Positions 33,279 to 42,012 of a stretch of 64,000 nt of DNA are shown piece after piece; position 1 is the first letter of the stretch, and the number at the start of each line of letters is the position of its first letter. Both the position numbers and the translations under genes were made by a program. The notes below the pieces were generated by a model that saw only the letters and a list, made by a program, of their open reading frames with translations, was not told where the DNA came from and made no database searches. The DNA lies in the NCBI RefSeq assembly GCF_019598945.1, contig NZ_CP080598.1, forward strand, positions 1,426,001 through 1,490,000, written 5' to 3'. Source of the stretch: Sphaerospermopsis torques-reginae ITEP-024 (GTDB taxonomy: Bacteria; Cyanobacteriota; Cyanobacteriia; Cyanobacteriales; Nostocaceae).

Positions 33279-34160
33279 ATGACTTCTCTATTTCCCCAAA
33301 ATAGCCTGACTCGCTCCCCTACTTCTCCCCGCACTTTATTTAACATGGTGATGACAGTAGTAGCGTTTATCTGTGGAGCATTGGCGCTATTTCCTTTGTT
33401 GGCTGTACTTTCTTATGTATTGTTTAAAGGCTTCAGCAGTCTCAGCTTTGATGTGTTTACCCAACTACCACCAGCACCTTTCAGAAAAGGGGGTGGTTTC
33501 GGTAATGCCATTTTGGGAACTTTGCTGATGGTGGGTATTGGTGCTATCATCAGTATTCCTACTGGAGTATTAGCAGCTATTTATTTAACGGAATTTAGTA
33601 ATGGGAAAATTGCTCGATGGGTACGCTTTGCTACTAATGTTTTGAGTGGTGTTCCCTCAATTATTGCAGGTGTGTTTGCATACTCGATTGTAGTTCTGAC
33701 ATTGACAAATCTGAAGTTAGGCTCTTACTCAGCTTTGGGTGGTGGGTTTGCGTTGGCAATTTTAATGTTACCAATTATTGTCCGTACAACTGATGAAGCT
33801 TTACAGCTTGTACCCCAGGATTTACGACAAGCATCTTTGGGGTTAGGCGCAACTAACTTTCAAACAGTTATACAAGTTGTTGTACCAGCAGCTTTACCAG
33901 CTATTGTAACTGGTTCGACTTTGGCGATCGCCAGAGCATCGGGAGAAACAGCACCATTATTGTTTACTGCTCTCTTTTCTTCTTTTTGGCCTGATGGTTT
34001 ACTCAAACCTACCGCTTCTTTAGCTGTTTTAGTTTACAACTTCGCTATTTCACCTTTCCAAAATTGGCAGTCTCTAGCTTGGGCTGCTTCTTTAATTTTG
34101 GTCTTGATGGTTCTGATTACAAGTATTATCGCTCGCTGGGCAACTAGACAGAAAGCTTAA
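33279..34160 (+). CDS. pstA: Phosphate ABC transporter permease PstA
   Basis: Second membrane subunit of the phosphate importer, 293 residues, six predicted helices. PstA marks are GGGFGNAILGTLLMVGIGA (about residues 70-88), AIYLTEFSNG, FATNVLSGVPSIIAG and the EAA loop VPQDLRQASLGLGATNFQTV (about 174-193). The spacing to pstB is 18 bases, so the two are almost certainly co-transcribed. Confidence 0.95.
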   Translation: MTSLFPQNSLTRSPTSPRTLFNMVMTVVAFICGALALFPLLAVLSYVLFKGFSSLSFDVFTQLPPAPFRKGGGFGNAILGTLLMVGIGAIISIPTGVLAAIYLTEFSNGKIARWVRFATNVLSGVPSIIAGVFAYSIVVLTLTNLKLGSYSALGGGFALAILMLPIIVRTTDEALQLVPQDLRQASLGLGATNFQTVIQVVVPAALPAIVTGSTLAIARASGETAPLLFTALFSSFWPDGLLKPTASLAVLVYNFAISPFQNWQSLAWAASLILVLMVLITSIIARWATRQKA

Positions 34161-34178
34161 CAAAAGATCATAAACATT

Positions 34179-35018
34179 ATGCCTACTTTACAACCTAACT
34201 CTAAAATATCTATGACTACTAACCCTAGTACAATCAACGATGCTAACGTTGTGTTACGTACAGAAAACCTCAATATTTATTACGGTAACTTCCTAGCTGT
34301 ACAAAATATTTGGTTAGATATTCCCAAAAATCAAGTTACCGCTTTTATTGGTCCTTCTGGTTGTGGTAAAAGTACATTACTACGTTGCTATAATCGTCTG
34401 AATGATTTAATTGACTCATTTCGTGCAGAAGGCAAAGTTTATTTTGACAATAAGAATTTGTATGCACCTGACATTGATCCAGTAGAAGTGCGTCGTCGCA
34501 TCGGGATGGTGTTTCAACGACCAAACCCTTTTCCAAAATCAATTAAAGAAAATATTGCTTTTGGCGCGAGAATTAACGGCTACAGAGGTAATATTGATGA
34601 ATTGGTAGAACGGAGTTTGCGTCAAGCAGCTTTGTGGGATGAAGTGAAAGATAAACTCAACCAAAGTGGTTTGTCTCTTTCTGGTGGACAACAACAAAGG
34701 TTATGTATCGCTAGAGCGATCGCAGTGCAACCAGAAGTAATACTCATGGATGAACCTTGTTCTGCTCTTGATCCTATTTCCACTTTGCGGGTTGAAGAAC
34801 TCATTCACGAACTTAAAGAACAATACACGATTGTGATTGTTACCCACAATATGCAACAAGCTGCGCGGGTTTCTGATAGAACAGCTTTCTTTAATGTTAA
34901 AACCGCAGACAAAGGGGAACGTACAGGTTATTTAGTAGAATACGCCCCAACAGAATTAATTTTCAACAATCCGCAACAAGAAGATACAAAAGCTTATATT
35001 AGCGGTAGATTTGGTTAA
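34179..35018 (+). CDS. pstB: Phosphate ABC transporter ATP-binding protein
   Basis: The ATPase that powers phosphate import. The 279-residue protein has Walker [10 protein letters not shown] (about residues 58-66), the Q-loop [12 protein letters not shown] typical of PstB, the signature [15 protein letters not shown] (about 166-180), Walker [14 protein letters not shown] and the H-loop IVTHNM. An in-frame ATG eleven codons further in (34212) is an alternative start. PhoU is not found downstream, where the next feature is a tRNA gene on the other strand. Confidence 0.97.
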   Translation: MPTLQPNSKISMTTNPSTINDANVVLRTENLNIYYGNFLAVQNIWLDIPKNQVTAFIGPSGCGKSTLLRCYNRLNDLIDSFRAEGKVYFDNKNLYAPDIDPVEVRRRIGMVFQRPNPFPKSIKENIAFGARINGYRGNIDELVERSLRQAALWDEVKDKLNQSGLSLSGGQQQRLCIARAIAVQPEVILMDEPCSALDPISTLRVEELIHELKEQYTIVIVTHNMQQAARVSDRTAFFNVKTADKGERTGYLVEYAPTELIFNNPQQEDTKAYISGRFG

Positions 35019-35243
35019 CTATTGTAGTTGTGTCACAGTTTGTTTATACCTGAATCTTGTAGGAGTAAAGCACATTGCTAAACTCCTACTGACTCTTGTT
35101 ATATTTGTTAATTCTTAATGGTTTATATCCTAAACTTTGAAAATCGACATTGATAGAATATTGCTAGAAATTAGATCAAGAGAGTTTTTAACTTTCTGCC
35201 ATCTCTACCTTTAAAACTAAATACATTAAAGGTTTTACAACTA

Positions 35244-35314
35244 AGCGGGCGGCGGGAATCGAACCCGCATTAATAGCTTGGAAGGCTATAGTTTTACCAC
35301 TAAACTACGCCCGC
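35244..35314 (-). tRNA. tRNA-Gly (anticodon UCC)
   Basis: Read on the minus strand the 71-base sequence folds into a cloverleaf: 7-bp acceptor stem GCGGGCG/CGCCCGC, D arm GTTTAGTGGTAAAAC, anticodon stem ATAGC/GCTAT with loop CTTCCAA (anticodon UCC), and T arm GCGGG-TTCGATT-CCCGC. The discriminator base is U, as for glycine tRNAs. CCA is not encoded. Gly UCC reads GGA/GGG codons. Confidence 0.96.
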
Positions 35315-35364
35315 GAATTTCCATCTATTTAAAGATAACAGAACCTTCCTGAAATTGCAAGCCC

Positions 35365-36531
35365 TTATTGAAAATTTATCGGCTCAATTTTAATACGCAC
35401 ATATAAATTGCTTAACTCTGGTTTTGAGCCATCCTGATTATACGCACCCACAAAGATTTCTTGTTGAAAAATATCATTTAATGCTTGTTCATAAATACTT
35501 TTTTCACTGCGAAGTGCCGCAGGTTCGAGATTGATAATTACTGCTTGTTGAAAGTTACCGTTTTTATCAATAATTAAACTGGCTAGTATATTTGCTGGTT
35601 TTAATCCAGAGTCACTTGCAAGAAAATTAAGCTCTAATTCCTTGCTTGGAGAACCTTGATATTCTGCCAGTACATCAGGTAAACCATCTACTCTTAATTT
35701 TCCATCTTGTCTTAATTGTTCTATTTCATCTCTAAGTATAGGCGCAATATTAGCTAGTAAACCCCCTGCTTTTGGAGTTGTGGTTTCTTCTGATGTGGGA
35801 GTTGTGGTTTCTTCTGGAGTGGGAGTTGGTGTAGTTTCTGATGTGGGAGTTGTGGTTTCTTCTGGAGTGGGAGTTGGTGTAGTTTCTGGAGTGGGAGTTG
35901 ATGCAGTTTCTGGTTCTGGTTCTGGAGTTGGTGACTCTGAAGGAATATCATTTGGTAATAAAGTTCCCTTTCCCAACTTGATTTCTTGACGACGATTCCA
36001 GGGAAGATCATTGAATGGAATAGTCTGTGTGGGAGTAGGTTTGGGAGTAAATTGTACTTGAGGTGTAAATGTAGGTGTGGGTGTAAATGTAGGTGTGGGT
36101 GTAGGTGTAAGTGTGGGTTCTAATGGTTGATTATTAACCTCAGTATTTTCGCTTTCTCCCTGTTGTGAAAGATTGGGATCAGAACTTATCACCTGATCAT
36201 CTGGGTTTTCAGGAGTGGTGAGAGTGGTTTTTGGTAAAGATGCTGTAACAGACTTTTGACTTGAAGAAGAAACTTTTGGTTTAACGGTTGTAGGTTGTGA
36301 TTCTTGTGATTCTACAGAAGGTTGAATATCTATTAAATCAATAGCAATATAATCTTGATTTGACCGAGGAAGCCACGGTGAAAATTGGCCATAGGAGCGC
36401 AATAACCAAAACACTAACAGATGTAGGAAAATCGAACTTGTAAATACAGCAGTCCAAAACCAAGGTGGATCAGTATGTCTGTATTTGATGGTTTCATCAT
36501 ACAGTTTAAAACTGGATTTGACATTGTTCAT
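35365..36531 (-). CDS. TonB-like membrane-anchored protein with Pro/Thr repeats
   Basis: A 388-residue protein with TonB-like organisation: a short cytoplasmic N-terminus, one membrane helix (WTAVFTSSIFLHLLVFWLL, about residues 27-45), a long periplasmic region rich in Pro, Thr and Ser with tandem units such as TPTPTPTFTP and ETTPTPTPEETTTPTS (about 140-250), and a C-terminal domain of about 130 residues. Such proteins pass energy from the plasma membrane to outer-membrane receptors. The C-terminal domain is only weakly TonB-like (FQQAVIINLEPAALRSEKS), and no exbB/exbD lies nearby, so the partner is unknown. The repeat region may vary in length between strains. Confidence 0.7.
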   Translation of the reverse strand: MNNVKSSFKLYDETIKYRHTDPPWFWTAVFTSSIFLHLLVFWLLRSYGQFSPWLPRSNQDYIAIDLIDIQPSVESQESQPTTVKPKVSSSSQKSVTASLPKTTLTTPENPDDQVISSDPNLSQQGESENTEVNNQPLEPTLTPTPTPTFTPTPTFTPQVQFTPKPTPTQTIPFNDLPWNRRQEIKLGKGTLLPNDIPSESPTPEPEPETASTPTPETTPTPTPEETTTPTSETTPTPTPEETTTPTSEETTTPKAGGLLANIAPILRDEIEQLRQDGKLRVDGLPDVLAEYQGSPSKELELNFLASDSGLKPANILASLIIDKNGNFQQAVIINLEPAALRSEKSIYEQALNDIFQQEIFVGAYNQDGSKPELSNLYVRIKIEPINFQ

Positions 36532-36557
36532 GTTTGAATATCCAGTACAACTTGACT

Positions 36558-37033
36558 TTACTCATTAGCTATAGAAGCATCTAAATCTGTTCTCACGACA
36601 AAAGTGAGAACTGTTTCATCTATTCCTTTCAGTTCCAGGGGACTACCTTTAGTAATTTCTTCTTCCTGCAAATAATCAGCAACAGCAGCAGAAACTAAGA
36701 TAGTACCAGGTATAGCCGCGGCTTGCAATCTAGCAGCAATATTCACAGAAGGACCTATAGCCGTATAATCAGCACGTTCTTCCTACCAAACATCCCCACG
36801 ACTACTGTACCTTGGTGGATGCCACAGCGAAACTGTACGCCTTTACACCCATCTGTTTCAAATATACCCTGTTCTAGCCAACGCTTATTTAAATTTACCA
36901 GGGCTTGTTGCATTCCTCTGGCAGTATTGATAGCACGACGCATCTGCTCATTGGGTGTGAGGTCTTCTGGCGCTCCGTACAAAGCTAAGATAGCATCTCC
37001 CCTCTTCCGCAGGACAGTTAATTGGATTGTCAT
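36558..37033 (-). pseudogene. Broken class III adenylate/guanylate cyclase
   Basis: Two frames that together give the second half of a class III cyclase catalytic domain: GDAILALYGAPEDLTPNEQM and FRCGIHQGTVVVGMFGRK, then after a one-base deletion near 36782, ERADYTAIGPSVNIAARLQ and GTILVSAAVADYL. The expected AGGAAGGAACG reads AGGAAGAACG, and adding one G restores the frame. The N-terminal part with the first metal-binding Asp (the F-DI-GFT block) is missing upstream. The gene is thus dead by truncation and frameshift. A GGAGGTG ribosome site precedes the ATG at 37033 by chance or as a remnant. Confidence 0.85.
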
Positions 37034-37532
37034 TTTTGATTCACTGTGTAAATTTCAACTGACTAATTCTTTTCTCACCTCCTTTTATAACCTGCTGGTG
37101 CTACATCAGACCCTGTCATCCAGAGAAAAGAGTATAAAATATATATTGATTTTTCCCATTCCATCCGTGATACTAACACTTAAAGCTGATTTTTTGTGAT
37201 CTGGGTTATGGTAGCGTGATGAATATGACATATAATAGCTATATTTCAAAATAAAGTATAGTATTAAACAAGTACCTCTTGGTAATTAGACATCTGATGA
37301 AAATTATTGTAGGGACAATTCATGAATTGTCTCTACAGGGATTCGGGGATTATGCACATTTAATTACCACGAGATGTCTATTGAGCAATCACAACGTGAT
37401 CGGTGACAGGCTTCGCCGTGAGTTTCCACAGTCTCAACTACAGCATAACCTCATGACTAATGACAAGTGACGAATTACAAAAACTATACTCAAGCCAACT
37501 TTCCTTAAATTAACCTCAATCCTCAACTAGCT
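37034..37532. other. Intergenic region with a compound repeat
   Basis: No gene seen. It contains a small element at 37286-37380 with ends TTAGACATCT and AGATGTCTA and, inside it, the palindrome described separately. Confidence 0.5.
37309..37336. repeat. Palindromic repeat GTAGGGACAATTCATGAATT..., copy 2
   Basis: 28-bp near-perfect palindrome, the same family as at 21011-21040. Both copies have TTAGACATCT just upstream, so the repeat unit is larger than the palindrome. Confidence 0.82.
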
Positions 37533-38162
37533 TTGAAATCCTGGTTTTTTCACCCACATCACCAACAGTTAGTTACAGATACACGTATCCTCAATTCTTG
37601 GCAGTTCCAAATCCGTGCAGCTACATCTGCTGATTTACCGGGGATTGCCCAAATCATTGCTGAAAGTTTTCACTCCCAAAAAGGTTTATGGGGATGGGCT
37701 TTTCCTTTATTCCGTTTGGGTATTTATGAAGACTTAAAGTATCGTCTAGCGTCAATGACACCTCATCACGTCTGTTTGGTGGCTGTTGACACCAGTTCCA
37801 CAGGAAATCATCAAATACTGGGAACTGTGGAACTGGGTGTGCGTTTCAATGATAGTTGGACAAATATTCAAAAGAGTTATCCCTATTTGTCTAATTTAGC
37901 TGTTCACCCAAAATACCGTCGGTATGGTTTGGCTTCCAGTTTACTGATTAGTTGTGAACAAGTGTGCCAAGACTGGGGATTTGAAGATTTATATCTTCAT
38001 GTCTTGGAAAATAATTATCAAGCCAGGCAGTTGTATTTCAAGTTGGGATATCGCGTGTATGGAGTTGAATCTAATTGGAACAGCTTTTTCTTTTATCCCT
38101 CACGACAGATTTTCTTGCATAAACGCCTGACTCCTGGAACACCTGACTCCTGCTATAGTTAG
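37533..38162 (+). CDS. GNAT family N-acetyltransferase
   Basis: A 209-residue GNAT-fold enzyme, likely acetylating a small molecule or protein N-terminus from acetyl-CoA. The family core begins at about residue 25 (FQIRAATSADLPGIAQIIAE), and the acetyl-CoA-binding motif A is YLSNLAVHPKYRRYGLASSLL (about 128-148), with the RRYG pyrophosphate loop. Motif B follows as YLHVLENNYQARQLYFKLGY. The last eleven residues (LTPGTPDSCYS) are encoded by the ACTCCTG repeat, and the stop TAG is part of the adjoining TAGTTAGGGTTTGC end of a mobile element. The start is a TTG at 37533 (low certainty). Confidence 0.8.
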   Translation: MKSWFFHPHHQQLVTDTRILNSWQFQIRAATSADLPGIAQIIAESFHSQKGLWGWAFPLFRLGIYEDLKYRLASMTPHHVCLVAVDTSSTGNHQILGTVELGVRFNDSWTNIQKSYPYLSNLAVHPKYRRYGLASSLLISCEQVCQDWGFEDLYLHVLENNYQARQLYFKLGYRVYGVESNWNSFFFYPSRQIFLHKRLTPGTPDSCYS

Positions 38163-38370
38163 GGTTTGCTGAAAAAGTCGAAAAAACCTTGAGGAAAATT
38201 GAGTGGGTAGTCAAGCAGAAATAAAGATAAGTTTTTGTTGTCTAACCCTCACTAAACCATCAATTTCACTAATGAACCAAGGGAAAAAAGACGTAATTCT
38301 GAAAAATTGACATAAAAATCCCCAAAAAAGCCGTGATAATTCGGAAGATTTGACTTTCTTTTTTCTGGCT
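38157..38370. mobile_element. Remnant of the TAGGGTTTGCTGAA element
   Basis: Starts with GTTAGGGTTTGCTGAAAAAGTC (38157-38178), matching one end of the MITE at 19930-20146. The right end is missing and the IS630 element begins at 38371, so the older element was probably cut or deleted by that insertion. No coding capacity is visible. Confidence 0.6.
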
Positions 38371-38385
38371 ACTAAGTAAGTCGGC

Positions 38386-39506
38386 GTGAAAAAACCGAAC
38401 TATGTAAAGATAAGTAAATACGGAGAAGACATCTACCAAGGTGATAGAGATATGGGCGCTCGTTTGAGGGTATTTTTAACTCGTAAGCAAGACGAAATGC
38501 TGTTAAAACTGAGAACTGTGGATGTGCCACAGAAAGTCAAAGACCGAGCAGAGGTAGTGAGGTTAAATGCACATGGCTGGTACGTGGAAAAAATAGCAAA
38601 TCATTTTAATTGGACTCCACAAACAATCAGCGAAGTATTGCATAAATGGCAGAAACTAGGGCTGGAAGGACTTTGGGAATTACCAGGTAGAGGTGGAAAA
38701 ACCAAGTACACAGAAGAAGACATAGTTTATCTGGAAGAATGCTTGAAACAAGAACCCCGAACATATAACAGCCATCAACTAGCTGAAAAACTCAAGAGTG
38801 AACGCCAAATTGAAATGAGTCCCGATAGGTTAAGACGGGTACTCAAAAAAAGGGGGTCATTTGGAAACGAGCCAGAAAGAGCCACAAAGGAAAACAAGAC
38901 CCGAAAAGTAGAGAAATTAAGCAAGCAGACTTAGATATGTTGGAATTGTCTGCCGCTACGGGAGAAATAGACCTGAAATATTTGGATGAATCAGGTTGTT
39001 GTATGTGGAGTGAGCCAAGTTATACATATTACCAACGAGGTGAGCAAAAACATTTAGAGCAAACAAAGCGTCGTGGACGCAGATTAAGCATAATTGGGCT
39101 TCTTCAACCTTTAATCAGCTTTGTTTATGGCTTAGTTATTGGCGGAGTGAATCGCAAATCTTATATCCAAATGATGGAGCATGAAGCCCAAGAGGCGGAA
39201 AGATTGGGACGTATAATAGTAATAGTACAGGATAACGGTCTCATACACCGATGCCAAGAAGTAAAACAGTTGTGGTCAAAGTGGGAACGTCAGGGTTTAT
39301 ACATCTTTTTTCTACTTAAATATTGCTCCGAGATGAACCCAATTGAATTAGAGTGGCTGCATCTGAAAAAAGATGAGCTATCGGGACAAATGTTTGAGGA
39401 CGAGTTAGACCTTGCTTATGCCGTTATAAATGGGGTGAATGCTAGGGGAAAAACAAGAAAACATAGTACGGTACGTATTAAATTTAACAGTAATACTAAT
39501 TGTTAA
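38386..39506 (+). CDS. IS630-family transposase, made by -1 frameshift
   Basis: The first frame (38386-38934) encodes the N-terminal helix-turn-helix part: VVRLNAHGWYVEKIANHF and TISEVLHKWQKLGLEGLWEL. The second frame carries the DDE catalytic core: KYLDESGCC (Asp), VQDNGLIH (Asp) and MNPIELEW (Glu). They join at the slippery run A7G5 at 38845-38856: a -1 slip gives KKGVIWKRARKSHKGKQDP, the normal family sequence, then ADLDMLEL. Programmed frameshifting is known in this family, so the gene may be active. The GTG at 38386 is at the edge of the terminal repeat; an ATG at 38452 is an equally good start. Confidence 0.88.
38845..38856 (+). promoter_or_regulatory. A7G5 slippery site in IS630 transposase
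   Basis: Seven A followed by five G, with zero-frame codons AAA AAA AGG GGG. Slipping back one base restores the conserved transposase frame. No downstream pseudoknot was searched for. Confidence 0.7.
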
Positions 39507-39545
39507 ATTTACGTTACATAGTTATAAATTTCCCCGCCGACTTAC

Positions 39546-39827
39546 TTAGTTTATTTCTGTTGTATCTTGTATCGCCAAGACTACCTGATGCTTGGCAATT
39601 CTCTCTACTGTTGCATCAAGATGTCCTTGTCTAATCATGGATGGTTTGATGTAGGGTGAATCCCAGAAGTCATAAGTAGCTTTGGTTTGCGACCATGTTC
39701 CACTTGCTTGCGGTACACTGGCTTCTGGTGATGCACTCAGATTTGACACTATTTTGATTAACCTTTTGGTTCTTGTTTTATGCCCTAACTCGGTTCTTTC
39801 CAGTTCTTGTGTGATCCACTCTTCCAT
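39546..39827 (-). pseudogene. N-terminal fragment of an IS4 (Tn5-like) transposase
   Basis: About 90 residues match the DNA-binding start of Tn5-type IS4 transposases: EEWITQELERTELGHKTRTK, ASPEASVPQASGTWSQTKAT, YDFWDSP and the last segment HQVVLAIQDTTEIN, where Tn5 has its first catalytic Asp (QDTT). The frame stops inside the terminal repeat of the IS630 element. The remaining two thirds, expected to the left at 38157-38370 and beyond, are absent. Confidence 0.85.
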
Positions 39828-39978
39828 TGACTGACTCTGGTTTGACTCTGGGTATTTTCATACTCAATACACAATCCCTGGATTTTGTCAAATTTTATGT
39901 TAAGAAAGATGTGGGTAATGGATAGCTTTTTAAGGGGGATTTAGGGGGATCTGCGGGTGTCAAATCCCACACGAAAAA

Positions 39979-39995
39979 GTTTTCAAACAACCTCT
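39979..39995. repeat. AGTTTTCAAACAACCTC repeat end
   Basis: Matches the right terminal repeat of the element at 58508-58726. The left end is not recognised here. Confidence 0.6.
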
Positions 39996-40683
39996 AATCA
40001 CTTGTGGAAATTGCCAAGTGAATCTGGTTAAGTTGAGGAGTGAGATTTTCTAATAAAAGCGTTACTGTTTCAATAGATTTTACCATATCTTTTACAGCAA
40101 TTAAGTCTTCTTCAGAGGAAACTTGTTTAGAAATATTTTTCATATCCTCTCCTACAATATATGTAGATTTTCTTAAATTATTAACCGCCTTCGTCAGATT
40201 ATTAATCTCAGTTATAGTTACCTGCTTATTGGGTGATATTAAAGTAGATAAAACATCTGCTACCTGTTCAAAATCTTTAGTAAAAGTATCAATATTTTCA
40301 CTTATTTGTTGAGAACTTTTTACTAATTTATAATCCTTCCCTTCAACCAGCTTTAAAGATTTTATTGGCACAATTTTAGTATGATGGCGAAAATTACTAA
40401 CTTTACCGAATACTTGCGCTTTCTGTAATTGAATGAACTTAACGAGTTCTTCCTCAATCCATTGGATATTAGCGTCGGATGAGTAAGATTCATGGTTCAA
40501 TGAAATTCTCCAGCAATTCCCATTCTCATCTGTCACTTCGTAGCTGATAGTAGCTACAAATTTATCCGATTGAGACGTTTGCTGTGCTAGTACAGGCTTA
40601 CCCAAAAGAGTAGTAGCAAATAATGGACTTAGAAATAAAACCATTGCAAAATTAATTTTTTGTTCCCGGAAAGAAAATTTCAT
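39994..40683 (-). CDS. Exported protein of unknown function, paired with outer-membrane protein
   Basis: A 229-residue protein with a signal peptide (MKFSFREQKINFAMVLFLSP and cleavage near VLAQQ). I start it at ATG 40683, which has AAAGGTGATG just upstream; twelve more residues from an earlier codon would spoil the signal. The mature part begins with VATISYEVTDENGNCWRISL, and its C-terminal half is predicted helical with ISENIDTFTKDFEQVADVLS and later LTKAVNNLRKSTYIV, suggesting a coiled-coil. The stop of the upstream gene is 38 bases away on the same strand, so they form an operon. The family is unknown. Confidence 0.65.
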   Translation of the reverse strand: MKFSFREQKINFAMVLFLSPLFATTLLGKPVLAQQTSQSDKFVATISYEVTDENGNCWRISLNHESYSSDANIQWIEEELVKFIQLQKAQVFGKVSNFRHHTKIVPIKSLKLVEGKDYKLVKSSQQISENIDTFTKDFEQVADVLSTLISPNKQVTITEINNLTKAVNNLRKSTYIVGEDMKNISKQVSSEEDLIAVKDMVKSIETVTLLLENLTPQLNQIHLAISTSD

Positions 40684-40721
40684 GATCATCACCTTTTTAT
40701 GAATTACAAAAGTTGCCAATT

Positions 40722-41813
40722 TTAAAATTGAAATCCGTAGCCTATGCTAATACCAAGTCTCACACCGTCTCCCGCACTACCCGTGATGTCAATAGCCGCA
40801 GGAGTAATTACAATGGGTGTATTCGCAAAAGGTGCGATAGACAGCCCTACATTTAAATCCTGACCAGTCCATTCAGTAAAAACATTCATCTGGTCAATTA
40901 CCCTCAAACCAGCACTACCAAAAACACCCACGGAATCAGTATTATTAAAAATTTGACTCTCCGTGCGAAACCTTCCATTACCAAGCCCAGCATTAAGATA
41001 CAGCCGACTAAAGGGGTCAAACTTGCTCTGCTTGAGTTTTACAACCTTGCTGACAACGCCATAAAGACTAGTATTGGTATCAGTAGCACCCCAAACTAAA
41101 GAATTTTCCAGCCCTACAGCAGCCCTAAAATTCCCCGGTAAAACCCGATGCAACTTAAAGGAAAAACTACCCCTCTCACCAAAGGTTTGATTGCCATTAA
41201 TACCTAAATCGTTGATATTAATACCGACATCAAAACCAATGGTATGATCGGGATCACCTAAACCAAAAGTTATCCCCATACCACCATCAGCAGTCTGGGT
41301 AAAACGAGTCCGACTCTGAAAACCAGCGCCAATGCCCATATTTCCAAAAGAAGCACCATAGGCGCTCGGTACCTCAAAACTATCACCAGGGGAAGAAGTC
41401 CAAATAAATTCAGGAATGTTGTTCTCTAAGACCTGTAGCCGTTTCTGTAAGTCTTGAATTTGCTTATCTAGTTCTCCTGGAGTCGGGGGGACTGCTGGTG
41501 TTGTTGTTTTGCCAGGTAACGTATTTTCATCATTGACAACATTTTTCTGAGCCAACACCGTGGGAACTGAATCATTTTTTGTTGTTTGTGTCTCAATGTT
41601 AGAGAAAACAGGTAAAACTGAGGTATCATCAGATATGGATACATTTGCAGGCTGGGTTAGTTTTGGATCTGATTGTTTGGTTCGGTCTAAGGCTTCAGTA
41701 TTATACCCATCGCTAGGATAACTCTGAGCTAAAGCCAAGCCCGGAATCAAGCAACAAAACAAGGTGGTCATAGTTGCCAACCTTTGCAGGAGGTAAAAAT
41801 TGACGTGACTCAT
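40722..41813 (-). CDS. Predicted beta-barrel outer-membrane protein
   Basis: A 363-residue protein with a signal peptide (about residues 1-29, TLFCCLIPGLALAQ), a low-complexity linker, a short coiled coil (LDKQIQDLQKRLQVLENN, about 115-132) and a C-terminal region of alternating hydrophobic beta strands from about 150 that ends in GISIGYGFQF, with the terminal Phe expected for barrel insertion. I infer an outer-membrane barrel with about ten to twelve strands. It is the first gene of a two-gene unit with the exported protein downstream and is divergent from the STAND NTPase gene, 199 bases away. Family not recognised. Confidence 0.65.
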   Translation of the reverse strand: MSHVNFYLLQRLATMTTLFCCLIPGLALAQSYPSDGYNTEALDRTKQSDPKLTQPANVSISDDTSVLPVFSNIETQTTKNDSVPTVLAQKNVVNDENTLPGKTTTPAVPPTPGELDKQIQDLQKRLQVLENNIPEFIWTSSPGDSFEVPSAYGASFGNMGIGAGFQSRTRFTQTADGGMGITFGLGDPDHTIGFDVGININDLGINGNQTFGERGSFSFKLHRVLPGNFRAAVGLENSLVWGATDTNTSLYGVVSKVVKLKQSKFDPFSRLYLNAGLGNGRFRTESQIFNNTDSVGVFGSAGLRVIDQMNVFTEWTGQDLNVGLSIAPFANTPIVITPAAIDITGSAGDGVRLGISIGYGFQF

Positions 41814-42012
41814 TGTTGTTTTAGTGCAGATAGGGAATTTTTATTTGATACTTTATACTTTTACTTTAATTGTGGATTTTAACAACCCAGAAAAATACGG
41901 ATTTAAACGTCTCTTCTGTGAAATAATTTTAGAAGAAAAAAACGGAAAAAATTAGAAAAAATCGGGTCAACTTTTGCTACAATACTTACAACCCTTAGTA
42001 TGTATAGTTTTC

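Larger units (their letters stand above)
38371..39550 (+). mobile_element. IS630-family insertion sequence
   Basis: A 1180-bp element bounded by a perfect 16-bp inverted repeat, ACTAAGTAAGTCGGCG at 38371-38386 and its complement at 39535-39550. It carries one transposase gene in two overlapping frames. It is inserted in an IS4/Tn5-like transposase gene whose N-terminal part remains at 39546-39827. Family members target TA; a clean TA duplication cannot be confirmed here because the left flank differs. Confidence 0.9.

Noticed and set aside
35780-35989. Plus-strand frame rich in VVSSGVGVGV
   Set aside because: Antisense of the Pro/Thr repeat in the TonB-like gene.
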